Assembly: GCF_000757905.1 (NCBI RefSeq)
Contig: NZ_JRLH01000002.1
Source: Arsenophonus nilaparvatae
GTDB taxonomy: Bacteria > Pseudomonadota > Gammaproteobacteria > Enterobacterales > Enterobacteriaceae
Strand: one strand, 5' to 3'
Length of the DNA stretch: 64,000 nt
Of the stretch, positions 28,385 to 38,528 are shown in pieces. Within the stretch, counting starts at the first letter, position 1, and the number at the start of each line of letters is the position of its first letter. The position numbers were made by a program, and so were the translations under genes. The notes beneath the pieces were generated by a model. It was not told where the DNA came from. It did not search any database and was given only the letters and a program-made list of their open reading frames with translations.

Positions 28385-31116
28385 TATGTCGCCCTCCGTA
28401 AATTTTTCACCGCCATACCTGCCATCGTTGGTGCAATCCCAGGCATACCTAAAGGTAAACCAATCTGTCCTGGCGCCAAATGATAACTGAGACGAACTGG
28501 CAATCGATAAATTTGCCCACCATAACTGAATTCAAGCACTGTCCCAGCTTTAACAACCAGGTTTTCAGCATCCTGAATATTGAGCATAATGTAAGCTTCT
28601 GGCATACGTTGTTGTATTGCTTCAGCTCGCTGTGAGGTTTCATCGCTACCAAATAAATGATAGTAAGGTGCAATCGTCCATTGATTATCATGCCGCTGCC
28701 AGGCAAGCGGAATAGCAGTAAAATAATCTAAGCAACTATCAGTTGAATCAAATAATCGGATCCCCGGATCGCCAAAACGTAAATGGCCACCGACTTCAGC
28801 TTGAAACTTATTCCACGCTTGAGGTGAATTCCAGCCTGGCGACCATGCAAACGGAATTTGCTGGCGAATAGCGGTGGGGCTATTATTACCTTCCATCGAA
28901 AAAGCAAATGGCGTATCAATGTCACATGGTTGACCAGGTTCACTGACCTCTATATCAGCCAATATTGAGGTACGTCCACTATAACGCTGGGGCGAACGGG
29001 CTAATTTTTGTCCATGGATACGGAATGTGGCATTAGGTGCCGCATCGACAATAGCCGCAAACTGCGGCATAGCGGTTATACAGGCCTGGATAACATGATC
29101 TAATTGTGACCAATCGATTTGACGTGTTTCGAGCTCTGCCTGCAATGAATGTAACCAACGCCAACTTTCATTAATGGCAATATTAGGTTGGTAATAAGTC
29201 GGATCAAACACCTGAAAATAACGTTGCGCTCGACCTTCATTATTAATTAATGTTCCACTGCTTTCAGCAAAGCTGGCAGCGGGTAAAATCAGATCCGCCT
29301 GATCCATAATAGTAGTATGTTGATGATCCGCAACAATCAATTTATTCAGTTTTTTCAGAGCATTATTAACACTATCAACATTACTATGCCGATAAAGATC
29401 ATTCTCCATTACTACCGCAGTATCAACTTCACCGGATGAAATACGTTCCATTGCGATATCTAACGATTGAGCATTCATTAAAGCCAAGCCAAAGCTATTA
29501 GCTTCAGCTGCAATATAGCTAATTCCAACTTCGACATTTTTCGCTTTTAATGAAAAAGCAATATTAGCTGCGGCCTGGATAAGTGCTTCACTACCAGAAT
29601 TACTACCACTAATAATAAGTGGCTTTTTGGCCTGCAATAACGCTGCAGCAACTAATTCAACATTTGCTTTAATATCCGCTGGCAAATCATCCACCGCTGG
29701 CGCCTTGCTGTCCAAAGCATGGGCAATAGCAAAGCCAAAGCGAGCTTGATCATCAACCGGCGCGCGATAATTTAATGCAGCAACATCATCTAAACGGCTA
29801 TCATCAATATTAGTGATAAATAATGGGTATTTAGCCTGTTGGCCAATATTTAACACGGCGGCAATTTGCCAATCTGCCACTTTTTGTGCTTCAGCCATGG
29901 CCCTTGCTTTACCTTTAACCGCCTGACGAACCGCTAATGCTATACGAGCTCCAGTTTGGGTTAAATCCTCCCCCAAAACCAGCACTGCGTCATAATTTTC
30001 AATTTCACGCAATGTCGGCGTATAGACGCCTCCTTTTTGCAGAATATTAACCATTAGTTCGAGATGACGTTGTTCTGCTGTCGATATACCTGAATAAAAA
30101 TTTTCTTCGCCAACCAGTGCCCGTAATGCATAATTGCTCTCGATACTAGCTCTTGGTGACCCAATACCGATAGTCTTTGTTGCTTGGCGTAAAATTTTGG
30201 CGCCCGTTTGCATCGCCTCCATCACCGAAATAGTGTGTCGTTTTGCTTTTTTAACTAATTGAGGCTGACGAGGTCGATCTTTGCGATTAACATAACCGTA
30301 ACCAAAGCGGCCACGATCACATAAAAAATAGTGATTTACCACACCATTATAACGGTTTTCAATCCGGCGTAATTCACCATAACGTTCACCAGGGCTTGTA
30401 TTACAACCAATACTACACTGTTGACATATACCTGGCGCAAATTGCATATCCCACTTGCGGTTATAACGTTCAGAATGGGTTTTATCAGTAAAAACCCCCG
30501 TTGGGCAGATCTCAACTAAATTGCCAGCAAATTCACTCTCTAGCGTACCGTCTTCCACCCGGCCAAAATAGACATGATTATGGGCGCTATAAACCCCCAG
30601 ATCGGTGCCATCAGCATAATCTTTGTAATAACGAACACAACGATAGCAAGCGATACAACGATTCATTTCGTGACCAATGAATGGACCTAGATCCTGATTA
30701 TGATGTGTTCTTTTGGTAAAACGATATTTACGCATTGTATGACTAGTCATCACCGTCATATCTTGTAAATGGCAATTGCCGCCTTCTTCACAAACTGGAC
30801 AATCATGTGGATGATTTGTCATCAACCACTCAACAACACTTGCACGAAACTGTTTGGCTTCATCATCATCGATGGAAATATAGGTTCCATCAGAAGCCGG
30901 TGTCATGCAAGACATTACCAGACGACCACGTGTGTCGTCAGCATTTTGATATTGCTTAACTGCGCATTGACGGCAAGCACCAACACTTCCTAACGCTGGG
31001 TGCCAGCAAAAGTAAGGGATATCCAGACCCAGAGAGAGACAGGCCTGCAATAGGTTTTCAGCCCCATTTACATCATATCGTTTGCCGTCTACATATATTG
31101 TAGCCATAGTCAGCAT
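28384..31116 (-). CDS. nuoG: NADH-quinone oxidoreductase subunit G
   Basis: NuoG is the largest peripheral subunit of complex I (910 residues; E. coli about 908). The N-terminus holds a [2Fe-2S] site (CWHPALGSVGACRQC), the His-Cys3 site (HDCPVCEEGGNC), a ferredoxin-type site (CIACYRCVRY) and the extra CQQCSIGC site of enterobacterial NuoG; a molybdopterin-oxidoreductase-like region follows. Two ATGs are possible: 31116 (MLTMATIYVDG) and 31107 (MATIYVDG). AGGA sits very close to the first and 12 bases from the second. An intercistronic hairpin precedes the gene. Confidence 0.96.
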   Translation of the reverse strand: MLTMATIYVDGKRYDVNGAENLLQACLSLGLDIPYFCWHPALGSVGACRQCAVKQYQNADDTRGRLVMSCMTPASDGTYISIDDDEAKQFRASVVEWLMTNHPHDCPVCEEGGNCHLQDMTVMTSHTMRKYRFTKRTHHNQDLGPFIGHEMNRCIACYRCVRYYKDYADGTDLGVYSAHNHVYFGRVEDGTLESEFAGNLVEICPTGVFTDKTHSERYNRKWDMQFAPGICQQCSIGCNTSPGERYGELRRIENRYNGVVNHYFLCDRGRFGYGYVNRKDRPRQPQLVKKAKRHTISVMEAMQTGAKILRQATKTIGIGSPRASIESNYALRALVGEENFYSGISTAEQRHLELMVNILQKGGVYTPTLREIENYDAVLVLGEDLTQTGARIALAVRQAVKGKARAMAEAQKVADWQIAAVLNIGQQAKYPLFITNIDDSRLDDVAALNYRAPVDDQARFGFAIAHALDSKAPAVDDLPADIKANVELVAAALLQAKKPLIISGSNSGSEALIQAAANIAFSLKAKNVEVGISYIAAEANSFGLALMNAQSLDIAMERISSGEVDTAVVMENDLYRHSNVDSVNNALKKLNKLIVADHQHTTIMDQADLILPAASFAESSGTLINNEGRAQRYFQVFDPTYYQPNIAINESWRWLHSLQAELETRQIDWSQLDHVIQACITAMPQFAAIVDAAPNATFRIHGQKLARSPQRYSGRTSILADIEVSEPGQPCDIDTPFAFSMEGNNSPTAIRQQIPFAWSPGWNSPQAWNKFQAEVGGHLRFGDPGIRLFDSTDSCLDYFTAIPLAWQRHDNQWTIAPYYHLFGSDETSQRAEAIQQRMPEAYIMLNIQDAENLVVKAGTVLEFSYGGQIYRLPVRLSYHLAPGQIGLPLGMPGIAPTMAGMAVKNLRRAT

Positions 31117-31127
31117 GCTTCCTAATG

Positions 31128-31146
31128 GCCTGCTTTTTCAGCAGGC
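31128..31146 (-). other. Hairpin in the nuoF-nuoG intercistronic gap
   Basis: GCCTGCT (31128-31134) pairs with AGCAGGC (31140-31146) around a 5-base loop. On the nuo mRNA it lies 12 bases before the nuoG start and has no T-run after it, so it is more likely an mRNA stability or translation element than a terminator. Confidence 0.55.
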
Positions 31147-31202
31147 GTTAATCAAAAATTCAGTCGACTTAAATATGTTTTTATTCAGCTTAGCGTAAGT
31201 TA

Positions 31203-32558
31203 TCACCAACGCTGCTTTAACAAATTTGGTTGAATGCCAGTAATTGGACTCAAGTTGGTAAAATTCTGTTGGCTGATGCCCGCTTCAAATTCAGCACGAA
31301 AATATTTGATAGCACTCTGCAAAGGTTCTACCGCACCAGGTGCATGAGCACAAAAAGTTTTACCTGGCCCAAGAAAGCGACAAAGTTGCTCTAATGTCTC
31401 AATATCGCCTGGTTGTCCTTCACCACGCTCTAACGCCTGTAGAATTTTCACACTCCAGGGTAAGCCATCCCGACACGGTGTACACCAGCCACAGGATTCA
31501 CGAGCAAAAAATTGCTCTAAATTGCGAGTTAAAGAAACCATATTAATTTCATTATCAACCGCCATGGCAAGCCCGGTACCCAGACGGCTACCTGCTTTAG
31601 CGATACTGTCGAAATCCATTGCTAAATCGAGATGCGCTTCGGTTAGAAAGTCGGTACCAGCCCCGCCTGGTTGCCAAGCTTTAAGCGTTAAACCTTTACA
31701 CATTCCACCGGCATAATCTTCCAAGATCTCGCGAGCAGTAATACCAAAAGGTAATTCCCACAACCCTGGATTATTAACCCGCCCGGAAAATCCCATCAGC
31801 TTAGTTCCGGCATCTTTACTTTTACCTTCGCTAAGGCCGAGATACCACTCTTTACCATGTTCAATAATCGCAGGCACGTTACAAAGTGTTTCCACATTAT
31901 TGACACAAGTCGGCTTACCCCAAGCACCGGATGTTGCCGGAAAAGGCGGTTTTGAGCGCGGATTTGCCCGGCGCCCTTCAAGGGAGTTAATCAGCGCTGT
32001 TTCTTCACCACAAATATAGCGCCCAGCACCGGTATGCACAAAAAGCTCAAAATTAAAATCCGTACCCAGAATATTCTTACCTAATAAACCCGCTGCTTTC
32101 GCTTCCTCAATCGCTTTCCGCAAATGTTTGGCAGCTTCGATATATTCACCACGCAGGAAGATATATCCACGGTACGCTTTTAATGCAAAGGCGCCAATTA
32201 ACATTCCTTCGATCAACAAATGCGGTAGCTGTTCCATTAAAAGACGATCTTTATAGGTTCCAGGCTCCATTTCATCCGCATTGCAAAGTAAATAACGGAT
32301 ATTCATGCTGTCATCTTTCGGCATCAAGCTCCATTTGAGGCCGGTAGAAAAACCAGCACCACCGCGACCTTTAAGACCAGCATCTTTAACTAAGCTAACA
32401 ACTTGATCTGGCGACATACTTTTTAAGGCGTTTTTAGCACCTTGGTAACCATTTTTACTTAAGTATTCCTCTAACCAGACCGGCTGCTGATCTTCACGTA
32501 ACCGCCAGGTTAATGGATGTGTCTGCGCACTACGGGTAATTTGTCGCTGTGTTGTCAT
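31203..32558 (-). CDS. nuoF: NADH-quinone oxidoreductase subunit F
   Basis: NuoF binds NADH and FMN and holds cluster N3, the electron entry point of complex I. The 451-residue protein (E. coli 445) shows the nucleotide-binding GLKGRGGAGFSTGLKW, the FMN/NADH region NADEMEPGTYKDR and RYICGEETALINSLEGRRANPR, and the 4Fe-4S motif ESCGWCTPCRDG with the distal cysteine in GKTFCAHAPGA. It overlaps nuoE by 4 bases. Confidence 0.97.
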   Translation of the reverse strand: MTTQRQITRSAQTHPLTWRLREDQQPVWLEEYLSKNGYQGAKNALKSMSPDQVVSLVKDAGLKGRGGAGFSTGLKWSLMPKDDSMNIRYLLCNADEMEPGTYKDRLLMEQLPHLLIEGMLIGAFALKAYRGYIFLRGEYIEAAKHLRKAIEEAKAAGLLGKNILGTDFNFELFVHTGAGRYICGEETALINSLEGRRANPRSKPPFPATSGAWGKPTCVNNVETLCNVPAIIEHGKEWYLGLSEGKSKDAGTKLMGFSGRVNNPGLWELPFGITAREILEDYAGGMCKGLTLKAWQPGGAGTDFLTEAHLDLAMDFDSIAKAGSRLGTGLAMAVDNEINMVSLTRNLEQFFARESCGWCTPCRDGLPWSVKILQALERGEGQPGDIETLEQLCRFLGPGKTFCAHAPGAVEPLQSAIKYFRAEFEAGISQQNFTNLSPITGIQPNLLKQRW

Positions 32559-33106
32559 GGATACTGCTCCAATAGCCGTTGAATATCAGATGGCTTTACA
32601 TGACTATGGGTATCCTCATCAATCATCATAGTCGGACCTTTATCACAGTTACCCAGACAACAAGTTGGTAATAAGGTAAACCGGCCATCAGTAGTTGTTT
32701 GGCCGGGCGCAATCTTTAATAATTTGATAATTTCAGCCTCAATACCTTGATAACCGGTAATATGACAAACCACACTGTCACAATAACGAATAATATGGCG
32801 ACCAACAGGTTGGCGATAAATTTGACTGTAGAAGGTGGCCACTCCTTCTACATCACTAGCAGGAATACCTAACAGATCGGCAATTGCATAAATAGCACCG
32901 TCTTCCACCCAACCGCGTTTTTTTTGTACAATTTTTAATGCTTCAATTGAAGCGGCTCTGGCATCTTCATAGTGATGTTTTTCTTGCTCGATCTCTTCTC
33001 GCTCTTCTGTCGTCAAGGCAAAATCATGTTTGGTGTGAGATTCTACCATGTTAGCGACATCGAGCCGCTTTTGCTGTTGATTGGGATTAAATTCATCTTG
33101 CATCAT
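32555..33106 (-). CDS. nuoE: NADH-quinone oxidoreductase subunit E
   Basis: NuoE is the thioredoxin-fold subunit carrying the [2Fe-2S] cluster N1a. The 183-residue product (E. coli 166) has the ligands in RYCDSVVCHITG and TCCLGNCDKGPTMMID, giving C-x4-C and C-x3-C pairs. The N-terminal extension of about 17 residues is charged and polar; a shorter start at the ATG giving MVESHTKHDF is possible. The gene shares one base with the nuoCD stop. Confidence 0.95.
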   Translation of the reverse strand: MMQDEFNPNQQQKRLDVANMVESHTKHDFALTTEEREEIEQEKHHYEDARAASIEALKIVQKKRGWVEDGAIYAIADLLGIPASDVEGVATFYSQIYRQPVGRHIIRYCDSVVCHITGYQGIEAEIIKLLKIAPGQTTTDGRFTLLPTCCLGNCDKGPTMMIDEDTHSHVKPSDIQRLLEQYP

Positions 33107-34905
33107 TAACGATCCACATCTGACATGACAAAATCAATGCTACCAAGGTAGACAATAAGATCAGACACCAGGCTGCCTCTGATCACCGCAGGAATTTGCT
33201 GTAAATGGGCAAAACTTGGTGTACGAACACGGGTGCGATAACTCATAGTATTACCATCACTAGTCAGATAGTAACTATTGATCCCTTTTGTTGCTTCAAT
33301 CATCTGAAAAGCCTCATTTGCAGGCATAACTGGCCCCCATGAAACTTGTAAAAAATGATTAATCATGGTTTCAATATGCTGTAAAGTGCGTTCCTTCGGT
33401 GGTGGAGTAGTTAGGGGATGATCGGCTTTAAATGGCCCTGCAGGCATATTATTTAAGCATTGCTTAAGAATATGCAGGCTTTGCCGCAGTTCTTCCACTT
33501 TTAACATCACTCGATCATAACAATCGCCGTTGTTGCCGATAGGAACTTCAAATTCAAAGTTTTCATAACCTGAATAGGGTCGCCATTTACGAATATCGAA
33601 ATTAAGGCCCGTCGCGCGTAATCCGGCGCCAGTGACCCCCCAATCTAATGCTTCTTTAGTCGTGTAAGCAGCGACACCAACTGAACGCCCTTTAAGAATA
33701 CTATTATGCAATGCTGCCTTGACATATGAATCCAATCGCTTTGGCATCCAGTCAAGGAACTCCTGCAATAGTTTTTGCCAGCCTTTCGGTAAATCATGAG
33801 CAACACCCCCGATCCGAAACCAAGCTGGATGCATACGGAAACCGGTGATCGCTTCAACAATGTCATAAATTTTCTGACGATCGGTAAACGCAAAGAAAAC
33901 CGGTGTCATGGCACCGACATCCTGAATAAAGGTACTGATATAGAGTAAATGGCTGTTAATACGGAATAACTCTGACAACATAACGCGGATAGTCTTAACT
34001 CGATCAGGAACGTCAATTCCTGCTAGTTTTTCTACCGCTAATACATAAGGCATTTCATTAACACAGCCACCTAAATACTCAATGCGGTCAGTATAGGGAA
34101 TATAACTGTGCCAGGATTGGCGCTCGCCCATTTTCTCTGCACCTCGATGGTGGTAACCAATATCCGGTACACAGTCGATAATCTCTTCACCATCTAGTTG
34201 CAGTACAATGCGAAAGGCTCCGTGAGATGAGGGATGATTGGGGCCCAGATTCAAGAACATAAAATCTTCATGTTCGTTGCCTCTCGCCATTCCCCATTCT
34301 TCGGGTTTAAAGGTCAGTGACTCCATCTCTAAATCAAGCTTTTGTTTGGTTAAAACAAAAGGGTCAAATTCAGTGGCCCTGGCCGGATAATCTTTACATA
34401 ACGGATGTCCTTCCCAGGTCATTGGCATTAATAACCGTCGCAAATTCGGATGGCCATTAAATGTTATGCCAAACATATCCCATACTTCACGTTCATACCA
34501 ATTAGCATTGGGAAATAAAGAAACGATAGAGGGAATATTAAGATCTTTCTCACTAAGCGCCACTTTCAACATAATATCGCGGTTACGCTCAATAGAAATA
34601 AGATGGTAAAAAACGGAAAAATCCGCTTCAGGCAAACCTTGCCGATATACTCGTTGCCGCTCATCAACCCCATGTAAGTCAAACAGCATTACATAAGGTT
34701 TAGGCTGTTTTTTCAAAAACTCTATTACGGCAAGAAGTTGTTCACGTTTGATCCATATAACCAACATTCCGGTACGAGTTGATTGAATGGTGAAAGCATC
34801 TGGACTGAATTGGTTACGCAGTGTCAAAATTATTGGATCATCACAATGATCATAAGTTTGCCATGCCGGCCTGACACTCTCTTGCGTTATCTGATCTGTT
34901 ATCAT
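33106..34905 (-). CDS. nuoC: NADH-quinone oxidoreductase fused subunit C/D
   Basis: The protein joins NuoC (30-kDa-like, about residues 1-190) and NuoD (49-kDa-like, about residues 210-599), the fusion typical of enterobacteria. NuoD helps form the quinone site: NLGPNHPSSHGAFRIVLQLDGE, PDIGYHHRGAEKMGERQ and the C-terminal SIDFVMSDVDR are conserved. The open frame extends to an ATG at 34950, but the extra 15 residues have no counterpart; 34905 (MITDQITQE) gives 599 residues, near the E. coli 600. The ribosome-binding site is weak at both. Confidence 0.95.
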   Translation of the reverse strand: MITDQITQESVRPAWQTYDHCDDPIILTLRNQFSPDAFTIQSTRTGMLVIWIKREQLLAVIEFLKKQPKPYVMLFDLHGVDERQRVYRQGLPEADFSVFYHLISIERNRDIMLKVALSEKDLNIPSIVSLFPNANWYEREVWDMFGITFNGHPNLRRLLMPMTWEGHPLCKDYPARATEFDPFVLTKQKLDLEMESLTFKPEEWGMARGNEHEDFMFLNLGPNHPSSHGAFRIVLQLDGEEIIDCVPDIGYHHRGAEKMGERQSWHSYIPYTDRIEYLGGCVNEMPYVLAVEKLAGIDVPDRVKTIRVMLSELFRINSHLLYISTFIQDVGAMTPVFFAFTDRQKIYDIVEAITGFRMHPAWFRIGGVAHDLPKGWQKLLQEFLDWMPKRLDSYVKAALHNSILKGRSVGVAAYTTKEALDWGVTGAGLRATGLNFDIRKWRPYSGYENFEFEVPIGNNGDCYDRVMLKVEELRQSLHILKQCLNNMPAGPFKADHPLTTPPPKERTLQHIETMINHFLQVSWGPVMPANEAFQMIEATKGINSYYLTSDGNTMSYRTRVRTPSFAHLQQIPAVIRGSLVSDLIVYLGSIDFVMSDVDR

Positions 34906-34987
34906 TATGCACCACAACGCTTGATCAGGTTTATTACGACCGCAACACATTGCTTCTGTTACGCTGAATAGCTTATATTTTTAAGCC

Positions 34988-35662
34988 TTATATTTCATCA
35001 GGTGTTCGTAGCGTTTTGACCGCTATTCTTTCACCACGCTTACGCTCTTTTTCAGATTGCATATTGGCGCGATAAACACCCTGATCGCCGACCACCCACG
35101 ATAATGGACGACGTTCTTTACCAATCGATTCTTGTAATAATAATAAAGCTTGCATATAAGCTTCAGGGCGTGGTGGACAACCTGGTATATAGACATCAAC
35201 AGGAAGAAATTTATCAACCCCCTGTACAACAGAATAAATATCATACATACCACCAGAGTTAGCACATGCCCCCATAGAAATTATCCATTTAGGCGCTAAC
35301 ATCTGATCATAAAGTCGTTGAATAACAGGTGCCATCTTAGTAAAACAGGTTCCGGCAACAACCATAAAATCAGCCTGTCGCGGTGATGCCATTAGTACCT
35401 CAGCACCAAATCGGGCGACATCATGCACCGCAGTGAAAGAAGTCACCATTTCAACATAGCAACAAGAAAGGCCAAAATTGTACGGCCAGAGAGAATTCTT
35501 TCTGCCCCAATTCACCATATTATGTAAAGCATGCTCTAATTTACCCATATAAACACTACGATGAACATGCTGCTCTAATGGATCCCCGACAACTTGCTGT
35601 GTTTGCAAGGGATAACGGTCATTCTCACCATTTAAGTCAATGCGAGTGAGCGTATAATCCAT
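34988..35662 (-). CDS. nuoB: NADH-quinone oxidoreductase subunit B
   Basis: NuoB carries cluster N2, which reduces the quinone. The 224-residue product (E. coli 220) has the adjacent cysteines in FGLSCCYVEM (about 67-68), VVAGTCFTKMAP and the last ligand in PGCPPRPEA. The start at 35662 (MDYTLTRI) matches E. coli and has GAGG about 9 bases upstream; the frame could also open at a TTG at 35677. A four-residue insertion near residue 43 (around KLEHALHN) is the only difference of note. It lies 20 bases after nuoA. Confidence 0.96.
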   Translation of the reverse strand: MDYTLTRIDLNGENDRYPLQTQQVVGDPLEQHVHRSVYMGKLEHALHNMVNWGRKNSLWPYNFGLSCCYVEMVTSFTAVHDVARFGAEVLMASPRQADFMVVAGTCFTKMAPVIQRLYDQMLAPKWIISMGACANSGGMYDIYSVVQGVDKFLPVDVYIPGCPPRPEAYMQALLLLQESIGKERRPLSWVVGDQGVYRANMQSEKERKRGERIAVKTLRTPDEI

Positions 35663-35682
35663 CTTTGAATGCCTCAATTTTA

Positions 35683-36123
35683 CTAGGGGTGACGATTATT
35701 GGTTTTAATTATTTCACTCGGTTTTGCAACATGGCGACGTGAACGCTCTGGCGTCCAATTAAGTGCCCCAACACGAACCAAGTAGAATAAACCCACCAAT
35801 AGCACCAAAATAAAAATACTTGCCTCAATAAAGCCTAACCAACCACTTTCTTTAATAGAGACTGCCCACGCATAAAGGAATAACGCTTCAACATCGAAAA
35901 TAACAAAAAACATTGCAACCAAGTAAAATTTGGCTGATATACGCAAACGGGCACTACCAACAGAATTAATGCCCGATTCATAAGGGATATGCTTTGCTCT
36001 GGCTTGGGATCTACCACCGAGGTAATAAGCACCAAGTAACATTAAGGAACACAGACCAAGAGCACCGATAAGATATATTGCAAAAGCCCAATGATGAGCA
36101 AATACTTCAATAGATGTAGACAT
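35683..36123 (-). CDS. nuoA: NADH-quinone oxidoreductase subunit A
   Basis: NuoA is a three-helix membrane subunit of complex I near the quinone site. The 146-residue product (E. coli 147) keeps YESGINSVGSARLRISAKFYLVAMFFVIFDVEALFLYAWA in pieces that include the conserved acidic cluster on helix 2. It is the first gene of the 13-gene nuo operon, which runs to the terminator at 21.1 kb; promoter elements must lie in the 745 bases upstream. Confidence 0.95.
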   Translation of the reverse strand: MSTSIEVFAHHWAFAIYLIGALGLCSLMLLGAYYLGGRSQARAKHIPYESGINSVGSARLRISAKFYLVAMFFVIFDVEALFLYAWAVSIKESGWLGFIEASIFILVLLVGLFYLVRVGALNWTPERSRRHVAKPSEIIKTNNRHP

Positions 36124-36868
36124 ACTCGCTGCTTACTCATTATAAATAAAAACGGTGTCATTGCTTTGCTCTTGAATTAGCGCAATATTACACCACACTA
36201 ACCATAATTAGATGAGAAGAAAAAATTACAATAGACAGAAATACATCAATTTTCTTCAACTTAATTCTTCTCACCACTATTTTGTTTATAGAATAACGCT
36301 CTCTTCATACCTTTTACCTTACAACTGTAAATCAAAAAATCTCGCTAGCTAAAACGTGACAGCTCATTCAACTAATACTAATAGTTAGTAACTAGTGTAA
36401 CTGATATTTCGTTTTTACTACACCATTATCTCAGGAAAAACCTGTTTTAAAACCGCTTCACTTCCGCTATTTTATGATCACGCGCACAATTCTGTTGAAA
36501 AAACTCAATTGATTATATTAACGACTGTCATTTTTCACAAATTTATAAATAATCCTAATTATTAGATAAAACCCAAACCTTTTAAGCCACAACAAATTTT
36601 TCCAAAATAAAATTTAGTTCCATTGATAAGAAATATTTAAATAATTTTTGTTAAACAATTCTTTTCTTTATCACAATAATAAAGAATATTTTATGTACTA
36701 ATATTTTTAGCTATTGTCAGCTAAATAAAATAAGCTTCTCTAGGGAAAATAAAAATGCACTGCTATAACTATATAAAATAGAGAAACAGTGCAGGAATAA
36801 TAGCAGTGCACGCGATATTTAACTTAAATAACAACGTTAACTAAAGCGTAATTTACTAATCGTCAGAT
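36124..36868. other. nuoA-lrhA intergenic region
   Basis: This 745-base AT-rich gap lies between two leftward genes. It holds the lrhA terminator candidate on its right and must contain the nuo promoter(s). In E. coli this gap is also long and binds several regulators. I found no convincing FNR, ArcA or NarL site by eye, and no gene. Confidence 0.6.
36746..36810 (-). terminator. lrhA terminator candidate with long loop
   Basis: TGCACTGCTA (36756-36765) and TAGCAGTGCA (36801-36810) form a perfect 10-bp inverted repeat, followed on the minus strand by TTTTTATTTT. The 35-base loop is long for a terminator; it contains a further CTGCACTGT copy of the stem motif that could pair alternatively. Confidence 0.6.
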
Positions 36869-37786
36869 TTATAATATTTCTTTATTAATTGTCTCGCTAA
36901 TCGGCTGTACTATATAAGGTGTTTTCTTATTTTTAATTGCACCAAATACAGTTAAAATAGCCTCGTTTTGCTCATTAATATTACGGTATAACCAATAACG
37001 AATTTCGGGTAAACGGGGTAAACCATCACTTTCGCTTAGTATTCTTAAATCACCAGTCTGCATTTCTAGCGGACGCGCAGTGATACCGACTTCAGCATTA
37101 ACCGCAGCAAGCACTGCCGATAACGAAGCTGCTTCATACGCAATACGCCATTTGATACCCGCAGCATTAAGGGTGCTTATCGCTATTTCACGAAATGGAT
37201 TGGTTTCATCCATGACAACCAAAGGGATTGGCTCATTTAATTGATGCTGAAAATCAGGTGCACAATGCCAAAGGATCGGCGCAGAACGTAACAACGTACT
37301 TGGATATTGACTCAATTCTGTGGGTATTAGTGCTAAATCAATTTCACCATTATCCAGCATTTTTTTAATAAGATGGGCGCGCTTTATATAAATATCAACG
37401 GCCATACGCGGATATACTGATGCAATACGATTCAGCAGAAATGGTAATAAAGTATTGGTAGTGTCATCAGAAACACCAACTCGCAACTCACCTTCAGCAT
37501 CATTATATGTTAGTGAAGCTGAAGCATCATCATTAGCCCGTAATATTTGCCGCGCATAACCTAATAACTGCAAACCATGATCCGTTAATAATTTATTACG
37601 GCCATGGCGTTCAAAAAGCTCACGGCCCACTAACTGTTCTAAACACTGCATTTGTTGGCTAACGGCTGATTGAGTACGACAAACAGCTGCAGCAGCTGCC
37701 GCAAATGTATTAAGATCGGCAACAGCAACAAAAGTCCTAAGTAAATCAAGATCGAGATTCATAATTGGGCGATTTGAATTTATCAT
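36869..37786 (-). CDS. lrhA: LysR-family regulator LrhA/HexA
   Basis: LrhA (HexA in Photorhabdus and Erwinia) is a LysR-type repressor of motility, exoenzyme and virulence genes. The 305-residue product (E. coli 312) has the N-terminal winged helix-turn-helix DLLRTFVAVADLNTFAAAAAAVCRTQSAVSQQMQ, given here in family terms at residues 13-46, then a substrate-binding effector domain (GVSDDTTNTLLPFLLNRIASVYP). It lies between nuoA and divergent alaA as in E. coli. LrhA commonly regulates its own promoter. Its presence near a Tc toxin locus is positional coincidence as far as the sequence shows. Confidence 0.93.
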   Translation of the reverse strand: MINSNRPIMNLDLDLLRTFVAVADLNTFAAAAAAVCRTQSAVSQQMQCLEQLVGRELFERHGRNKLLTDHGLQLLGYARQILRANDDASASLTYNDAEGELRVGVSDDTTNTLLPFLLNRIASVYPRMAVDIYIKRAHLIKKMLDNGEIDLALIPTELSQYPSTLLRSAPILWHCAPDFQHQLNEPIPLVVMDETNPFREIAISTLNAAGIKWRIAYEAASLSAVLAAVNAEVGITARPLEMQTGDLRILSESDGLPRLPEIRYWLYRNINEQNEAILTVFGAIKNKKTPYIVQPISETINKEIL

Positions 37787-38528
37787 TTTATTCTCTTATA
37801 TCATTCCTGGTGTTTTTACGAATTCAATAGATATTAAAATCATTGATAGTTAAAGAAATAAAGATAAAACCTTACATATTAAAATTTATTTCTATTAATG
37901 CAGTATTTATTACTGTGTATACACTTTTATTAACTTAAATTGTTTAATAATAAGCATGTTTTACATATTGATAAACAAAATGCCAATGAGAATGTTCTTC
38001 TTCTCGTTTTTATTAGAATAATTTTTAATTCCAGTCCTATGCCAAAATAACAATTTTTCAAACAGCAAAAAAATAGGTTATTCTCAACAAAATAACTGTC
38101 AAAGATAATGCAGCTAGGAAAAACTATTAATTGATAATCAGCAACAAAACTCTATTTACCCGGATACGGCAATAACATATTAACTTTAATTATATGTTAT
38201 AAAAACAATATTTCTATCATGAAACCACCAATGGTTTGTAACAAAAAATGCACTGCCAAATCTATTCACTAAGTAATTTATTCTTTGTATACTAAAAATC
38301 ATCTCATACCTAAAATATAAGACTAACTTATGCGATATTTTTGAATTTATTTATCTAATTAAGTTATATAAAAAGTTTATTTGACCTAATTTAATTATTT
38401 AAACCAACCTTTTCTACCAAAAATAAGCCTATATCTTCAAAATTTTTCCAACTAAGAGTAGAGTGTGAATATAAATATGCAGCAAAATTTCCTCATATTC
38501 TATTAACGTTGAGGTTCAAACAGAGTAA
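37787..38528. other. lrhA-alaA divergent intergenic region
   Basis: A 742-base, very AT-rich gap between divergent genes. It should carry both promoters and a long lrhA leader, as in E. coli. No gene, tRNA or clear repeat was seen. GTTGAGG lies 15-20 bases before the alaA start. Confidence 0.55.

Noticed and set aside
36751..38256. AAAAATGCACTGC present on both sides of lrhA
   Set aside because: A 13-base match in AT-rich DNA is expected by chance several times in 64 kb.
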